DNA from: Begonia masoniana
Lineage: Eukaryota > Streptophyta > Magnoliopsida > Cucurbitales > Begoniaceae
Length of the DNA: 64,000 nucleotides
Direction of reading: 5' to 3'
NCBI GenBank assembly: GCA_022432975.1
Contig: CM039516.1
Coordinates: 31,450,051-31,514,050 of the forward strand
In this document: positions 22,429-34,262 of the stretch, piece by piece
Numbering within the stretch: position 1 is the stretch's first letter
Layout of the letters: each line of letters starts with the position of its first letter
Notes under the pieces: model-generated
Told to the model about the DNA's origin: nothing
The model's database searches: none
Seen by the model: the letters and a program-made list of their open reading frames with translations, nothing else
Position numbers and translations under genes: made by a program

Positions 22429-24009
22429 ATTATTTTTGTAATTTGTTGATACTTTTATTTCTAAACTTTAGTGTGTGTTTTTATTGTGTTTGCATGCTTT
22501 GTAACAACCAAACCATATAACCAGCAAAGGGAGGGTTGAGGGCTGTGTTTTAAGGAGGGAATGACCACTTTGAAAGGGACATTTTGTGAGAGAAAGTGGT
22601 TGTCAAAATTGGCAAGACACAAGGTGTCCTCGGCTTGGTAAAGTGGCAAAGCACACCCTTTTAGGTTGTCTCCTTTTTGTGTTGTTTTTGTAACCCTAAT
22701 TTGTAAAAATGATTGAAATATTTAAACCCCCCTTATGGCTGCCATTAGCAGCAACTTTTGAATAGAAAAAAAAAAAAAAACCAGAAGACTCTTCTTCAAA
22801 ATCGGAGCTCTTGAGTACCGAAATAACTCCATCTCACGATGATTCATATCCGTGGATTGTTGTTTTTTCTTGGCTTCTATTTTGTGAGTGGTCGAAACCA
22901 ATCTTATTGTCTCATTCTCTGTCTTTTTCTTGAGGGTAGAATCTTCAGCAACAGTGCACTAACTCATCCCCCAAGCTCGTTAGAGTATCTTCCCCAAAAA
23001 GGAGACAAATACCCGAGGAGATGCATTTTATCACCAAATGGACCAACCAGTCTTCTGTCGCCCATATCTTCCGTTCCCTTGCAATTTTAAGGGCATTTCA
23101 TTCACACATACAATAAGTTTGTTTTAAAATTTCAAAGCATTTGGATTAATTTTAAAGGAGATATACATCCTGGAATTTAGGGTATTCTCAGCCAACTCGA
23201 GTTTTAGGTCGAACCGATTTGTTGCTTGTTTTTGTGTTGCATCTTATTCCATAAGTTGAAGCATATCATACATCCAAAACATAATTCAACATAAAAACAC
23301 ATTACTTAATCCACTCGGCCAACTAGGATGAGCCAAGTGGACATTACATTTGGTTCAACATTAAGAAGAACTAAAATAAGGTTCAAACAAAAAACTTGGA
23401 CATGAAAGAGTACACCCAAGAAATGGTCATCAAGCTTCAAAAAGATGATAAGAGTCGTGGCCTACCAAGTGATCTCTACGACCGAAGTGTTGAGCTCTCA
23501 GATCCTTCCTTTTTGGCTCTCACACTAGCACATGCTTTTGGATTCTTGGAACTGCTCTTAGGTGTGAACTTTGACATCTTCTTGTGACTTTGTGGTGGAG
23601 GCTCTCCCTTGCTTCTTTGCAAACCATTTTTTCTACAAAAATAAAGAGAAATAAAACATAAGGTTAGCCACTATGATGTTTGTCTTGTGTTGGATTTCTT
23701 TGGCACATCATAATATCATTATAGACACTACGACAGAAGTTACATACATAGTTGAAAAACTAGAAGCATCAATGCAATTTACGTGCAATCATACAAGTTA
23801 ACATCTTTTCATATCTAAACGATCATAACCTTTTCATTTTTCATCGTCTAACCCTTCATGAAAATTTTAATATTTCTGCTTTACATCTTTCAACATTTTC
23901 TTATGATGACAAGAGAAATGTCATATCTGAGATTATCAACACACTTGTTTTTACCTCAAGTGAATAAGCATATCTTCTACTATAACTGACATTGATCTAC
24001 TAGAATTTA
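22429..24009. other. Gene-poor AT-rich stretch, probably decayed LTR DNA
   Basis: Holds an A15 run (22767-22781) and short open frames (22839-23090, 23396-23587) without recognised domains. No splice-consistent gene structure, RNA gene or clear repeat boundary was seen. Its right part runs without a break into the decayed Gypsy integrase. Confidence 0.35.
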
Positions 24010-25338
24010 TTCATTGTACCGCACTATTAGAATGGCAGGTTTGTGTGAAGTCAAGGGATATGTTCTACCAAGAACTTGATGGCACCGACACTATTTCTAA
24101 CAGACCTATGATTTTGTTCCTTTCAATCTTGTCTCGTTGACATACCAGACATTTCTTGGTGTATTACATGACATTGTCCTTCATCTAAGTCTACTAGCAA
24201 CTTGCATGATCAGCCCATAAGGTGTCATGGCATTCCCGTAGCAGGGTTCACCGTAATTCTTTACATCAGGGTACATAAAAGTTGTTTCCTTTGGTCAACA
24301 AGTTATCTTCAAGCCAAAATTTAACAAATTGCATGGCCTGTAAAATGGGTCTTCTTGCAAACTGTCATATTTCATCTATTATAAATCCATCAACTTTGCT
24401 TGCTTGAAGTTGAGATGGATAACAAAGACTCGCATATATTTAACTTTTCTACTCAAGGCAGCAGCTACCCTGTTAGGAATAAGTTCATGCAAATGTGTCT
24501 ACTTGACAGTCAGCTTTGGTTGCTCAAAGAAGTGGCAAATGGCACTATTGTCGGTCTTCACTACAAATTTAGACCCAAGCAAATATTATCTCCACACACA
24601 ATGGCAATGCACCACTGCTAACATCTCATTTTTAGAAGCTATGTATCTCTTCTTTACTTCTTTCGATTTGCAGCTTTAGTATGCAATAGGATAACCATTT
24701 TATAACAAGACCCCTCCCAATGAAAAGTCAGATGTATCAACTTCAAATGGCATTGTAACATCGCCTTATACCAAACTAAGACTTTGCATCATTTGCTTCC
24801 TTCAAGTTAGTGAAGGCATTTTAGCATTCTTGCCTCCCCTCCCATGGAACTCCTTTTTTCAATAATTCTGTGAGGGGTGCAGCCCTCCTTGAAAAACCTT
24901 CAAAAAAGCGCCTGTAATAATTTTTCAACTCAAGAAATGAATGCAGTTCAGTGATCGAAGTGGAGATTCCCCAATCATGGATTGCCTTAATCTTATCGGT
25001 GTCCATGTAAAGACAACCTTGATCAATGATATCACCAAGGAACCTAATATTTTCCTGAGCAAATGAGCATTTTTCTTTCTTTACATACAACTAGTTTTCC
25101 TTCAAATTTTCAAAGACTGGGTGAAGATTAACTTTGTGTTCTTCCAAGGTTGCACTGGAAACCATAGTGTCATCCAGGTAAACTACCACAAACTTGTTTA
25201 GGTAGTCATGGAACACTTGATGCATGAGGGTGCAGAATATTGCAAGAGCAGTCACTAGCCCTGATGACATCACTGAGAATTCAAAGGCTCCATTGGTTTT
25301 TGGTTCATCACCCTCACAATTATACTTGGTTCAACCTA
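24010..25338 (-). pseudogene. Heavily decayed Gypsy RT-RNase H-integrase relic
   Basis: Read on the minus strand from the N gap: QVFHDYLNKFVVVYLDDTMV (reverse transcriptase, with the catalytic YLDD retained), SATLEEHKVNL, then after a stop KCSFAQENIRFLGDII and AIHDWGISTSITELHSFLELKNYYRRF, FSRRAAPLTELLKKG. RNase H-like DVTMPFEVDTSDFSLGGVLL follows with stops (about 24600-24760). An integrase zinc-module remnant (HDTLWADHAS...CLVCQRDKIER) follows near 24120-24270, again with several stops. The order matches Gypsy pol. The upstream part is hidden by the gap. Confidence 0.8.
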
Positions 25339-25438
25339 NNNNNNNNNNNNNNNNNNNNNNNNNNNNNNNNNNNNNNNNNNNNNNNNNNNNNNNNNNNNNN
25401 NNNNNNNNNNNNNNNNNNNNNNNNNNNNNNNNNNNNNN
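25339..25438. other. Assembly gap (100 N)
   Basis: Exactly 100 undetermined bases, the conventional size for a gap of unknown length. It truncates the Gypsy relic on its left. Confidence 0.99.
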
Positions 25439-26344
25439 AGTCCAACTTTGGAGATGTAGACCTGTTAGTTGAGAAGTGATTCATGGGCAACCGATAGAAT
25501 AGATCGTAACGTAGTTTGAATTTAGCGGATCTTCCGTAGCCCAAAGGTTAGATGTGAGTGAGTAAATGAAAAATAACAATGTCACCAATTTTTAGGAACA
25601 ACAATTTTGGGTCCGGCGCTGCGAGAACTCAAAACAGTTCATCCAAAACATATATAATCAGACAAATCGGACCCCACCCAAATTGAACCAAAATCAACCC
25701 AGAGCAGATCAAATTGCTTATGGACCTCCAAATTTGACCCGAATCGACTTGAAAGTTGTCTGAATCGATCCAAATTCAACCTTAATCAATTAGGAATATT
25801 TCAATAAAGAATCTCTGCCTAAATTCTCAATAAATGAATTTATTTAAATGAGAATTTAATTCCAACTATTTTTTTTAGGTAGAAAATTATTTAGAATAAT
25901 GGAAAATCTCTATAAACTCTACCCTCTCGAGATTCGGGTAAGTAAAAACATTAAGTTTTCAACGTTTTGACTACAACGCTTCATCACAAAATCTATGGTT
26001 ATTTTCTTTAAAATCATTTCATCATTTGATTATGATACATGAACTGAACGCGCATGTTTAAGCATTGAACTAGTATCGTATAAATGATAAAAATGGTATG
26101 ATATATTGTGTGCGAGTATGAATATATGAATCAAATGGAAATGATGGATTGAATGAAATGATTCATGAAAGCTTGAACGAATGAGATGTCTAATGAAAGC
26201 CTGAACAAAAATAACATGGCTAATGAAAGCCTGAACATATGAGATGGATAATAAAAGCTTGAACATAGGTTGGAAAATGAGTTCCAACTAGTATGTAACT
26301 GTTAAAGATTGATTCAGTAACGTATGATATTAATTTGCACTGCA
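25439..26344. other. Non-coding stretch with short tandem repeats
   Basis: No supported gene. At 26163-26276 four imperfect units of about 28-30 bp share AATGAAAGCYTGAACAWA / GAGATGG. A segment TATTGTGTGCGAGTATGAAT near 26103 recurs at about 28594 beyond the solo LTR. The flanking DNA may be another LTR whose GGGGGGTTACA end lies at about 28893-28903, but the start is not visible. Confidence 0.4.
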
Positions 26345-26349
26345 CATGT

Positions 26350-28433
26350 TGTAACACCCGGTTTCATTGAACCAATTTACTTAACCAACTTGTAGTGTAC
26401 GTTTTATAGATAAAATTTGGGAGAATTAGTTATTAGGTTAATAAATGACTAAGTAATGGTATAATGGTAAATAGAGAATTATAGTGATAACCTATTTAAG
26501 AAAAGAAGTTTTGTGATTAATGCACTGTAGCCATCACTATTTTCCATACTCTCTCTCTCTGTATTCAGCTCAAGCTCAGCAGAGCTCTCCAAGCGATTCC
26601 ATTTTCGATTTTCTCCAAACTAGGTGAGTCTACTTCGATTTCGTGCTACATTGTAACTAGTGATGGTAGAGAGGAGTATAGATGTGAGCTTTGGTGAATG
26701 CTGTAGGTGGGAGTTAGTTTCGATTTTGTGGTAAATCAAGAATGCACCATGTATAGGACTTCCAAACTAGATTCCTTAGATTTCTGGATAAATTAGAATG
26801 AGGTTTAGTAAAAATTTAATTGATATTCTGTTTATGACTTAGGTGAGCAAAACTTCCGAAGTAGTTTGAAACCGAGCATTTCCAGGAAGCCAGGTAAGTG
26901 GAGTATGCATGAGCCTTCGGGCCTACATCACAAAACAGTATGATTATGTATGTTTGAATTTGTCTGTATGTCATGCATCATATTTTGAAAAAATACGAAA
27001 ATGAATTCACATGTATTGGTATGGTGAGAAATGAACAGATTGCAACAGATAAATTATTAAGGGAACTAATCCGCCCCTTAACTTATGAAGGAATTTATGA
27101 CTTTGGGAAGATTGATCCACTTCCCAATGGAATTGAAGGATCAGATAAACTATTAAGGGAATTAATCTGCCCCTTAACTTATGAAGGGATGTATGACTTT
27201 GGAAAAATTGATCTGACTCCCAATGGAATCGATGGATCAGATCAGTGAAAGAATGTAAATGCAACTGAGATGTGTTAGTAGAAACTGCATGATTAGGATT
27301 TTTGTTCCAGCATTTCATTTCGTTATTGCTTCACTTATTTAGCGTTAGGCTAATAGATGAGTTTTGTGATGTAGGTGAAGAAGCCTCTGAAGGTGTGTTC
27401 TCTGAGCATGTTGAGGAATAAGCTGGTTGGGGGAGCACATTCATGTCTCGACCTGGTGAACTGATGAGGCGGTTTAACTAATGTCAGTAGGTGTGAAAGT
27501 TAGTTGACAATGGTTCAGTTTAAGCATGTTGAGAATATTGGTAGTAGCAGTTTAATGTTTCTTTTATATATATGGTCTGGTGCTTTTCTGATGTGAAAAC
27601 ACGATTTGGTTTTAGTCGTAGTCTACTATTCTAGATTTTTAGAAATTGTGGATTATGTTGTTTTGAAGGAATTCAGTAAAATGCACTAGTTCTTTTAGTA
27701 GTCGGAGTTTTCTTTGTACAGAGTGAAAATGGTTGTTATGTCATTATGTTAAGTGTTTGTTTATCGGTGGATGTAGTCCACCGGTGGATATTGAGTGTTT
27801 TGTCTATCGGTGGATGTAATCCACCAATGGATGTTGAGTGTTTGTCGTTTTGCGACCGGTGGATGTGAGCGTAGGAGTGAGTATTAGATTTTTGTCGTTT
27901 GTAACCGGTGGATGTGAGCGTTGGTGTGAGTATTAGATTTTTTTCGTTTGTGACCGGTGGATGTGAGCGTTGGTGTGAGTATTAGATTTTTGTCGTTTTG
28001 TGACCGGTGGACGTGTGTAGTCAACGCGTCGTTCGACTGACGTGAGCGGTGGACGTGTGGGTAGTCGACATGTCGTGCGACTGACACTGTTTAGCGGTGG
28101 ATGCCCTCTATTTTCGCCTCTACCGCTGAGTCAAATTTATTTCTGCTTCTGCCGCTGACACTGTTTAGCGGTGGATGCCCTTTTTGTTTCTATCGCTGGA
28201 ACTGTTCAGCGGTGGACGTGTTCTATTTTATTTTTGTTTTCTTGCAACCAATTGTCTTTAATATTTTAATTAAATTAATAAATGTTGTTTTATACAAAAA
28301 TATTTCCGCTGCAAGTTTTTACGTTTAAGGATCAAAATTAAACCGTCGAGTGAAATTTTAAGTTTTTCTCATAATGTTATAGTATGGTTATGTATTATGA
28401 GTAACGAACCGGGTCTTAATTCGGAGCGTTACA
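26350..28433 (+). mobile_element. Solo LTR, 2084 bp, target duplication CATGT
   Basis: Starts TGTAACACCCGG and ends CGGAGCGTTACA, with perfect 5-bp duplications CATGT at 26345-26349 and 28434-28438. It is in the opposite orientation to the sister LTRs at 44719 and 49653, whose plus-strand ends read TGTAACGCCCCGAG and CCGGGTR(T/C)TACA. It keeps the family landmarks GGTAAGTGGAGTATGCAT, the TTTTGTGATGTAG segment and paired AAGGGAACTAATCCGCCCC blocks (27060-27240). No internal domain remains. Confidence 0.9.
27760..28220. repeat. GGTGGATGTGAGCG minisatellite in solo LTR
   Basis: Successive units around ACCGGTGGATGTGAGCGTTG with GTGAGTATTAGATTTTTGTCG recur about every 50-55 bp between 27840 and 28010, flanked by GCGGTGGAYG units to 28220. 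This is the same position in the LTR as the CCGATGACGTC-type blocks of sister copies. Confidence 0.75.
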
Positions 28434-28438
28434 CATGT

Positions 28439-28944
28439 TTTTGCTTATTAAGCTTATCTCATAGTTTATAATTTTGTGATGTAGGTGAATTTTTGTCTTA
28501 GGAAGAAATGACTTTAATTTAGAACCTTCTAGAGGCAGGCGAGCGTACAGAGAAAGATAATATGTTTGGGTCAGATAAATGAATGTATATTGACATATTG
28601 TGTGCGAGTATGAATGTATCATGACATATTCATTAATAAAGTTTCGTGAAGTATTTTTATGAATTTATATCGACTTTACATTTATTTCGACTTTTGACTA
28701 ATCTATTTAATAATTGAATTTTCCTAATATAAAAAGTAGTTTTAAAATTTTCCGCTCATTTAGAGATTTCATTCAAAGTCTTTCAAAAATATGAAAGTGT
28801 TTTCAACACTCGATTTTAAATTTAATTTGTGAATTAAATTTGGAGAAAATTTTAGAGTTTTCAATTTTGGAAAAAATAAATTTTAAGCATTTGGGGGGTT
28901 ACACTTCCTCTTTTCCCTTCTCTTGTTGAACTTGGGGCTCTCCA
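28439..28944. other. Non-coding DNA between solo LTR and hAT element
   Basis: AT-rich without a gene. GGGGGGTTACA at 28893-28903 looks like the plus-strand terminus of an LTR, but its other end was not identified. Confidence 0.35.
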
Positions 28945-28952
28945 CCTAGTAT

Positions 28953-29954
28953 TAGGGGTGGGCAGGATCGGACCGCGGATCGAGAACCGGACCGGACCGG
29001 TGGGTTCGGTCCAAGTTCGGTCCCTAAATGATGGACCGCGGTCCGGTCCTCGGTCCAAAGCCACGGGAACCGAAGACCTTCGGTCCAATCTTCGGTCCAG
29101 CACCTGAAATCCCGAAGAACCGGAACCGAACCCGGACCCGGACCGCAGCACCGAAACTAAACTCCTCCCAGAGTCTGGGATTAAACTCTTCAGCCATGGC
29201 TGCCCTCAATCTCACCATTCCTCGTCAACACCCTCATCCAGATTTGGTTGCTATGCAAGTTCAAAGGTAACAACTTTTCTACTATTCTATCTTGTTTGGT
29301 TCCATACATCAATTCCATGGAACAGTTTTCCTAAAACTAAAACCAGAGATTTCAGCGATTTTTCCAACCTCTGGCTTTGAATTACTTGTTTCAATTTTCT
29401 TGCAGAACAATCAATTTTCAATTTTCAATTTTCCAACCTTTAGGACTGGGACCCAGACTCCCTGTCCAGCTCTCTCTGCTGGAAGTTGCGAAGACGCGAA
29501 CTACCAGTCCCGAACGGCGAGGTGCGAACGGCGAACTTCTCTGGTGCTCCCAAATCGTGCTCCACTGCTCCGGTGCTCCTAGACGGCCAGACCGGACTCC
29601 AGTCCCTCCTCAGCGCTCGTCTCGCCTCTCCTCGATGCCGGGGGCTCGCCTCTTCCATTCTTAGATCTGCCAAACTCTAGTTTCTTGTTTTGGTTTTTGA
29701 ACTGAAGATTGAGGAAGAAGATGGGTTATTCATCGATTGCTAGGTTTGAGGTAAAAATTTTAATGTTAAAAAAAAAAATGTGGGAGGAACCTTCGAGGAA
29801 CCGGGACGGGCCTGATTTTTTCGGTCCAGTCCCGGTTCGGTCCAGGTTCCTTTGAGGGCTGGTTCCGAGTTTCAGAAAAAAAAAATTCCCAAAAGTTTGG
29901 TCCGGTTTCGGTCCGGGCTCGAAATTAGACCGACCCGGACCGTGCCCACTTCTA
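28953..29954 (+). mobile_element. hAT-type non-autonomous element with captured sequence (1002 bp)
   Basis: The ends are inverted copies: TAGGGGTGGGCA at 28953 and TGCCCACTTCTA at 29943-29954 (10 of 12 matching). Eight-base flanks CCTAGTAT (28945-28952) and CGTAGTAT (29955-29962) form a target duplication with one mismatch. An 8-bp duplication and such termini fit the hAT superfamily. Subterminal regions are dense in GGACCG / CGGTCC motifs on both sides, as transposase-binding sites often are. The middle (about 29155-29760) differs in character and looks like a piece of ordinary gene, with an ATG-started exon and a GGTAAC splice donor. No transposase is present. Strand is arbitrary. Confidence 0.75.
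29196..29268 (+). pseudogene. Possible captured gene exon inside hAT element
   Basis: An ATG at 29196 opens a 24-codon exon (MAALNLTIPRQHPHPDLVAM...) ending AAAG|GTAACA at a good donor site. A pyrimidine-rich stretch and CTTGCAG|AACAATC acceptor lie near 29399-29405. The composition is unlike the element's ends. I do not recognise the parent gene. The alternative is chance open sequence. Confidence 0.35.
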
Positions 29955-29990
29955 CGTAGTATATCAGCTTTCGAGCCGAGTTAGTATATA

Positions 29991-30205
29991 TTATGTTGTG
30001 CACAACAATAATCTCATCAGGATTTTAGACATCTCTTTCATTCGATTCTCTAGATATTGAATGTTATCATGGATTTCTTGCTGGTAACCCATCTGTTCTT
30101 CCAACTCGATTATGCACTCAAGCTGGTCTTGCAATGAATTCTGATTGTGAGACAAATTCTTTTTTGACATAATTTTTTTCAATTTGAGTCAAGCTGAATA
30201 CCAAT
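29991..30205 (-). pseudogene. Possible gag start and primer site of a lost LTR element
   Basis: Minus-strand frame 30182-29991 (63 codons; KKNLSHNQNSLQD, ELEEQMGYQQEIHDNIQYLENRMKEM) is a short coiled-coil-like N-terminus. Just right of it AGCTGAATACCAAT resembles a degraded initiator-Met primer site, followed by TGTCATGATCC at 30206, a plausible LTR start. This layout mirrors the other minus-strand elements here. No downstream gag remains because the hAT element and older junctions cut it. Confidence 0.4.
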
Positions 30206-30525
30206 TGTCATGATCCTACGTTTTGAGGGACTAGAAAGGAACCGTGCGATACTTGTTACTTCACGAATGCAATGAGTTAGCCTACAATGGGTGCTCATAG
30301 CACTGGTGCCCACAATTTTAGTGTGGACTTTGTGGTGAACGAGCAAATAATGTGCTAACCAGATTAATTGAAAATAACATTATTGAGCATAGTAAGCAAA
30401 GAGAGAGTTTAAGTGCAAAGTGGTTTTTATTCATCGACAGCAAATTATATCTGTTGGTAGGGGGTTTACATGATATCATGTCTCAGGGTCTACATGTTAT
30501 CATGTCTCATGCTATAATGGAGAAA

Positions 30526-32827
30526 TGTAACACCCCGTAGCTTACGTGTATTTGAACAATATATGCAATTTGTATAAACATTTAGTTCCTTTCAGTTTTT
30601 ATTTTTTTTTCTTCCACTTAACAGTCCAGTTATTGGGGGTAATACAATATAAGGAGAGGAGAGGACATTATTTGGTCCATTTCATATGGGACAGCCAACT
30701 CGATTTCTGCCCCTCAACAACTATACATTTATTCAGTTTTTTTGTCTTTCTTACATTTTATTTGACTATTTGATCGTTGAGACAACCACATGACGAAGTA
30801 AGCACCATTTAGCCCCCCTCGGGACAGCCTAACTCGAGCTCCGCCGACAATTGCCCGTTGCATATTATAGTTATGTTTTAGCGTTACATACATGAAATCT
30901 TATGTGTGAAAATCTTTTCATTATCTTTTATAAACATGAAGCATGAATCATTCACAACATAGTGCAAATATAACATATCCTCTATACAGTTCATCTTTAC
31001 ATTCTTATTTCATTAATAATAGTCTACAATCATAAACATCACATCCTCGAATCAATATCATCATAAGCAACACATTAAAGCACATCCTCTAATCAATATC
31101 ATTACGACATAACATTAAAACACATCCTTGAGTCAATATCATCATGAACGTAATATAAAATCATATCCTCGAGTCAATTCATCATAATTATAACAATAAA
31201 GCATACAGAACAACGTGTCACATAACATATCCTCGAATTCATTTTCATTAACGTGTTATAGTCAAGAGTTTATAATAACATATCATCTAAAAATATCATC
31301 ATCAACGATCAAATACTCAAATGAGAATAAAGCTACTCTTAAAATTTTCTAATCAACATTATCATGAATATTTAAATAAAACACATTTTTGATTATTAAT
31401 AAAATGTAAATAAATAACTTAGTACTTTGTGATATAAGACAAAAAGCCACACGAATACAAGCATCACTTACATTCATTAACGTGTAACATTCAAGAGCCT
31501 ATAATATAACATATCCTCAAAGCATTATATTATCAATAGGGAGATAATAGTCTATAGCATATCCGAAAAGCATCAATATAACAATAAGAATAGACATGTT
31601 ACTTTAGCACTTTGTGATGACAAAAAGTCAAACACAAGCAACATCACTTACCTTGAATCCTTAGTATATAGACACTTGCTCACGATGAGTATTCTCCGCT
31701 TTTGAATTAACCTAGCCACAAAGTCGTCATGTATTTTGATTATCTAAGTTAGTATAAAGTTGGTGTTTAAATAGGATTCAAATAAATCCTAAAAATAATA
31801 ATAAATAGCTCAAAATAACATTAAAAATATAAGAAATCCTAATAAGATTAGAAATATAAAATATGAAAATACTATAATGTCAAAAATCTAAAAAACTCAT
31901 TTTTAGCAATTTTGGGCTCGTATGGCCTCGTACTGGTATCGCGCGTGGTACTTTGTGATGTAGGTTGAAAGGCCACATGCATACAAGTATCACTTACATC
32001 CATTGACATATGACATTCAAGAGCCTATAATATAACATATCCTCGAAACATCACATCATCAACAAGGAGATAATAGTCTATAGCACATGCGAAAAGCATC
32101 AACATAACAATAAAAATATACATGTTACCCAAGCAATTTATGATGTAGGCCAAAAGACCAAACGCAAGCAAACATCACTTACCTTGAGTCTTTAGTATGT
32201 AGACTCTTGCTCATGACGAGTATCCTCCACCTTTGAATTAACCTAGTCACAAAGTTGTCGTGTATTTTGACTATCTAAATTAGTGCAAAGTTGGTGTTTA
32301 AATAGGATTCAAAAAAATCCTAAAAAATAATTGTAAATAGCCCAAAATAACACAAATTATAGAAAACTCTAATAAGTTCATGAATATAAAATGTGGAAAC
32401 CCTAAAATGTCAAAAACCTAAAACAAATTCGTTGTTAGAAATTTTGGGCATGGATGGCCGCTCTTTGAGCCTCCAGCGCTCCCAACGTCTTGTTGCGTGC
32501 ATTACATCATGTTTTTCACTTGGTTGGCTTACAAGGTACGTTTCAAATATCTTTTTTATTTTTATTTTTAATTTTTGACTTAAAATTTTTTTTTTTACAC
32601 TTTCAAAGGCATCACATTCCTTTCATGAATCTTTACCCATGCTTGAAAAATCTGGGATTGAAATTTTAATTTTTTTATCTTCATTAGTTCGTATCATTAT
32701 ATTATTTAACTCTTACAAAGATTGTATTATTTTTTCTAAATATTCCATAATCATCATAATAATAATATAAAACATAAAATTATCTTGAATACGAGATTAA
32801 ATGTTGCTAAAGTTTTTGAGTGTTACA
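30526..32827 (-). mobile_element. Probable solo LTR, 2302 bp, no clear target duplication
   Basis: Starts TGTAACACCCCG at 30526 and ends TTGAGTGTTACA at 32827. It retains features of the other LTRs on this strand: TTTGTGATGTAGG next to AAAGGCCACA, and CACTTACCTTGA as an antisense splice-like motif. No coding regions. Flanks AGAAA and CGAAG do not match, so either it is old or one boundary is wrong. It also holds a 525-bp internal tandem duplication. Confidence 0.55.
31422..32460. repeat. Diverged tandem duplication, period about 525 bp
   Basis: The stretch from about 31422-31945 is repeated at 31948-32460: matched landmarks are AAGAGCCTATAATATAACAT (31493 and 32020), GGAGATAATAGTCTATAGCA, and GTTGGTGTTTAAATAGGATT (31763 and 32290). 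The copies have many substitutions, so the duplication is not recent. Confidence 0.8.
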
Positions 32828-33240
32828 CGAAGTGTCACTTATCCAAAATAGAAAGAAATAAGTCTATGTTAATGACATGGGCAACCATGGACAATGTTCT
32901 GGAAAAACCCATACTCTGGCACTGTGCTATACTCATTAGCTCTGTAGTCCAAAATTTTCAATGTCAGCATGACTCAGCTCATTTGACATCTACAACAAGA
33001 GTTCTTTGAAAAAAAGAAAAAACCACAAATTTTCTACAATTGTTGAAGCATAGCCCCATGATGCCCATACACTACTATAGGATATCTCTCTTAAAACATA
33101 ATGATAGATTAATAAATCTAACGTTCGTTCATCTATAAGTAATTCCATATCAATGCCTTTCTTAAATAACTTTCTCAATACTTCACCATTTTCATTCTCA
33201 TCTCAATTAATAACTTTTCGACACCTTTTTAGGCATGTAA
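32828..33240. other. Short intergenic stretch, nothing recognised
   Basis: AT-rich. The frames 32785-33009 and 32990-33178 lack domains. It ends in TAA (33238-33240), the target duplication of the palindromic element. Confidence 0.5.
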
Positions 33241-33557
33241 GAGCACCTCCAATGGTTGGCACCCATGGATGCCAACCATTACTTAAAAAATAAAAAAATT
33301 ATTCTCTCTCTCCTCCACCTCATATTCTCTTTCCTCCACATCAGATTGGACAACTTCAACCAAAAAACCACTCCAGTGGTTGACATTGACGGGTGCCATA
33401 TTATATTAATAGTTTAATATAATTTTTCTCTCTCTAAGGTCCCACATCTACATTATTTTATTTACTGTTTTAATTATATTTAATAATCAAAATATGATCA
33501 CATAATTTAATATAATTATTCAGAATCTTATAACAATGATTTGAAAACAAAATTACA

Positions 33558-34262
33558 TTAAAACTTCAAGAAGTTCGTCCTAATATGATCACATAACTTT
33601 TCATGGTCTATTTTTTGTTTTTCGGTCATATACGACGTATCCAGCATGAGATAGTCCACGTACTTTGCCATCCTCTTGTCTTCTGCCTTTTTAGTTTCTA
33701 TCTCCACTAATTTCTCTAAAGCGGCTGTTCTGCGATTTTGAGCTTCCACAAATTGAGACATGTCTACTGTTGTTTCATTTTTTTCCTTTACCTCTCTCTT
33801 GGATGCCTTTTGGCCTATTGGCCGCACTTCTTGAACATCATCATCACTCTTCTCTGGATTAGAGGACGAAGTGTATGCTCCGGATTCGGAAACTTTTGAT
33901 CTTTTAGAACTCTCTGGTTGGAAGGCATTATTCCACTTTGGCTCAATCCTTAACAAATGCCAACAGTAGGCAAGCACAAATTTAGATCCCCCATTTTCAG
34001 ATTTATACATTTCATGGGCGTGCTCCATAATTTGGTCATCGGACCACCCACTATGGCGTGCTCGGTGAACACGTAGGTAGCAACCATTGAAACGTAGTAC
34101 CTTAGCATTTATCTTGCCCCAATGGTCCTTGCATTGATTCCCTGTCCTCATAGGCGCATCTTCACGGTGTTCGTTGAAGTAATCAGCTATCCGATTCCAA
34201 AAAACGTGTTGCTGTTTGGTCAATCCCAACAACGGAATCTTTAGAGGTGTTGAGCCATGCAC
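33558..34262 (-). CDS. Myb/SANT-like ORF1 protein, left arm copy
   Basis: The 234-codon frame carries the DNA-binding type seen in the accessory ORF1 of plant PIF/Harbinger elements and in related host genes often labelled GST T3-like or NAM-associated. It shows FWNRIADYFNEH, MRTGNQCKDHWGKINAKV, CYLRVHRARHSGWSDDQI and EPKWNN, then an acidic-basic linker and a C-terminal helix (AALEKLVEIETKKAEDKRMAKYVDYL). Compared with the right arm, an extra T in a T run (6 versus 5, near 34198) puts the first 19 or so codons (up to KQQHV) in another frame, so the true N-terminus is shifted. A real upstream part of the Myb-like domain is missing at the palindrome centre. Probably a binding partner for a transposase; activity unknown. 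Confidence 0.7.
   Translation of the reverse strand: MHGSTPLKIPLLGLTKQQHVFWNRIADYFNEHREDAPMRTGNQCKDHWGKINAKVLRFNGCYLRVHRARHSGWSDDQIMEHAHEMYKSENGGSKFVLAYCWHLLRIEPKWNNAFQPESSKRSKVSESGAYTSSSNPEKSDDDVQEVRPIGQKASKREVKEKNETTVDMSQFVEAQNRRTAALEKLVEIETKKAEDKRMAKYVDYLMLDTSYMTEKQKIDHEKLCDHIRTNFLKF

Noticed and set aside
22767..22781. A15 run as a processed pseudogene tail
   Set aside because: No upstream intronless coding match or flanking duplication could be found.
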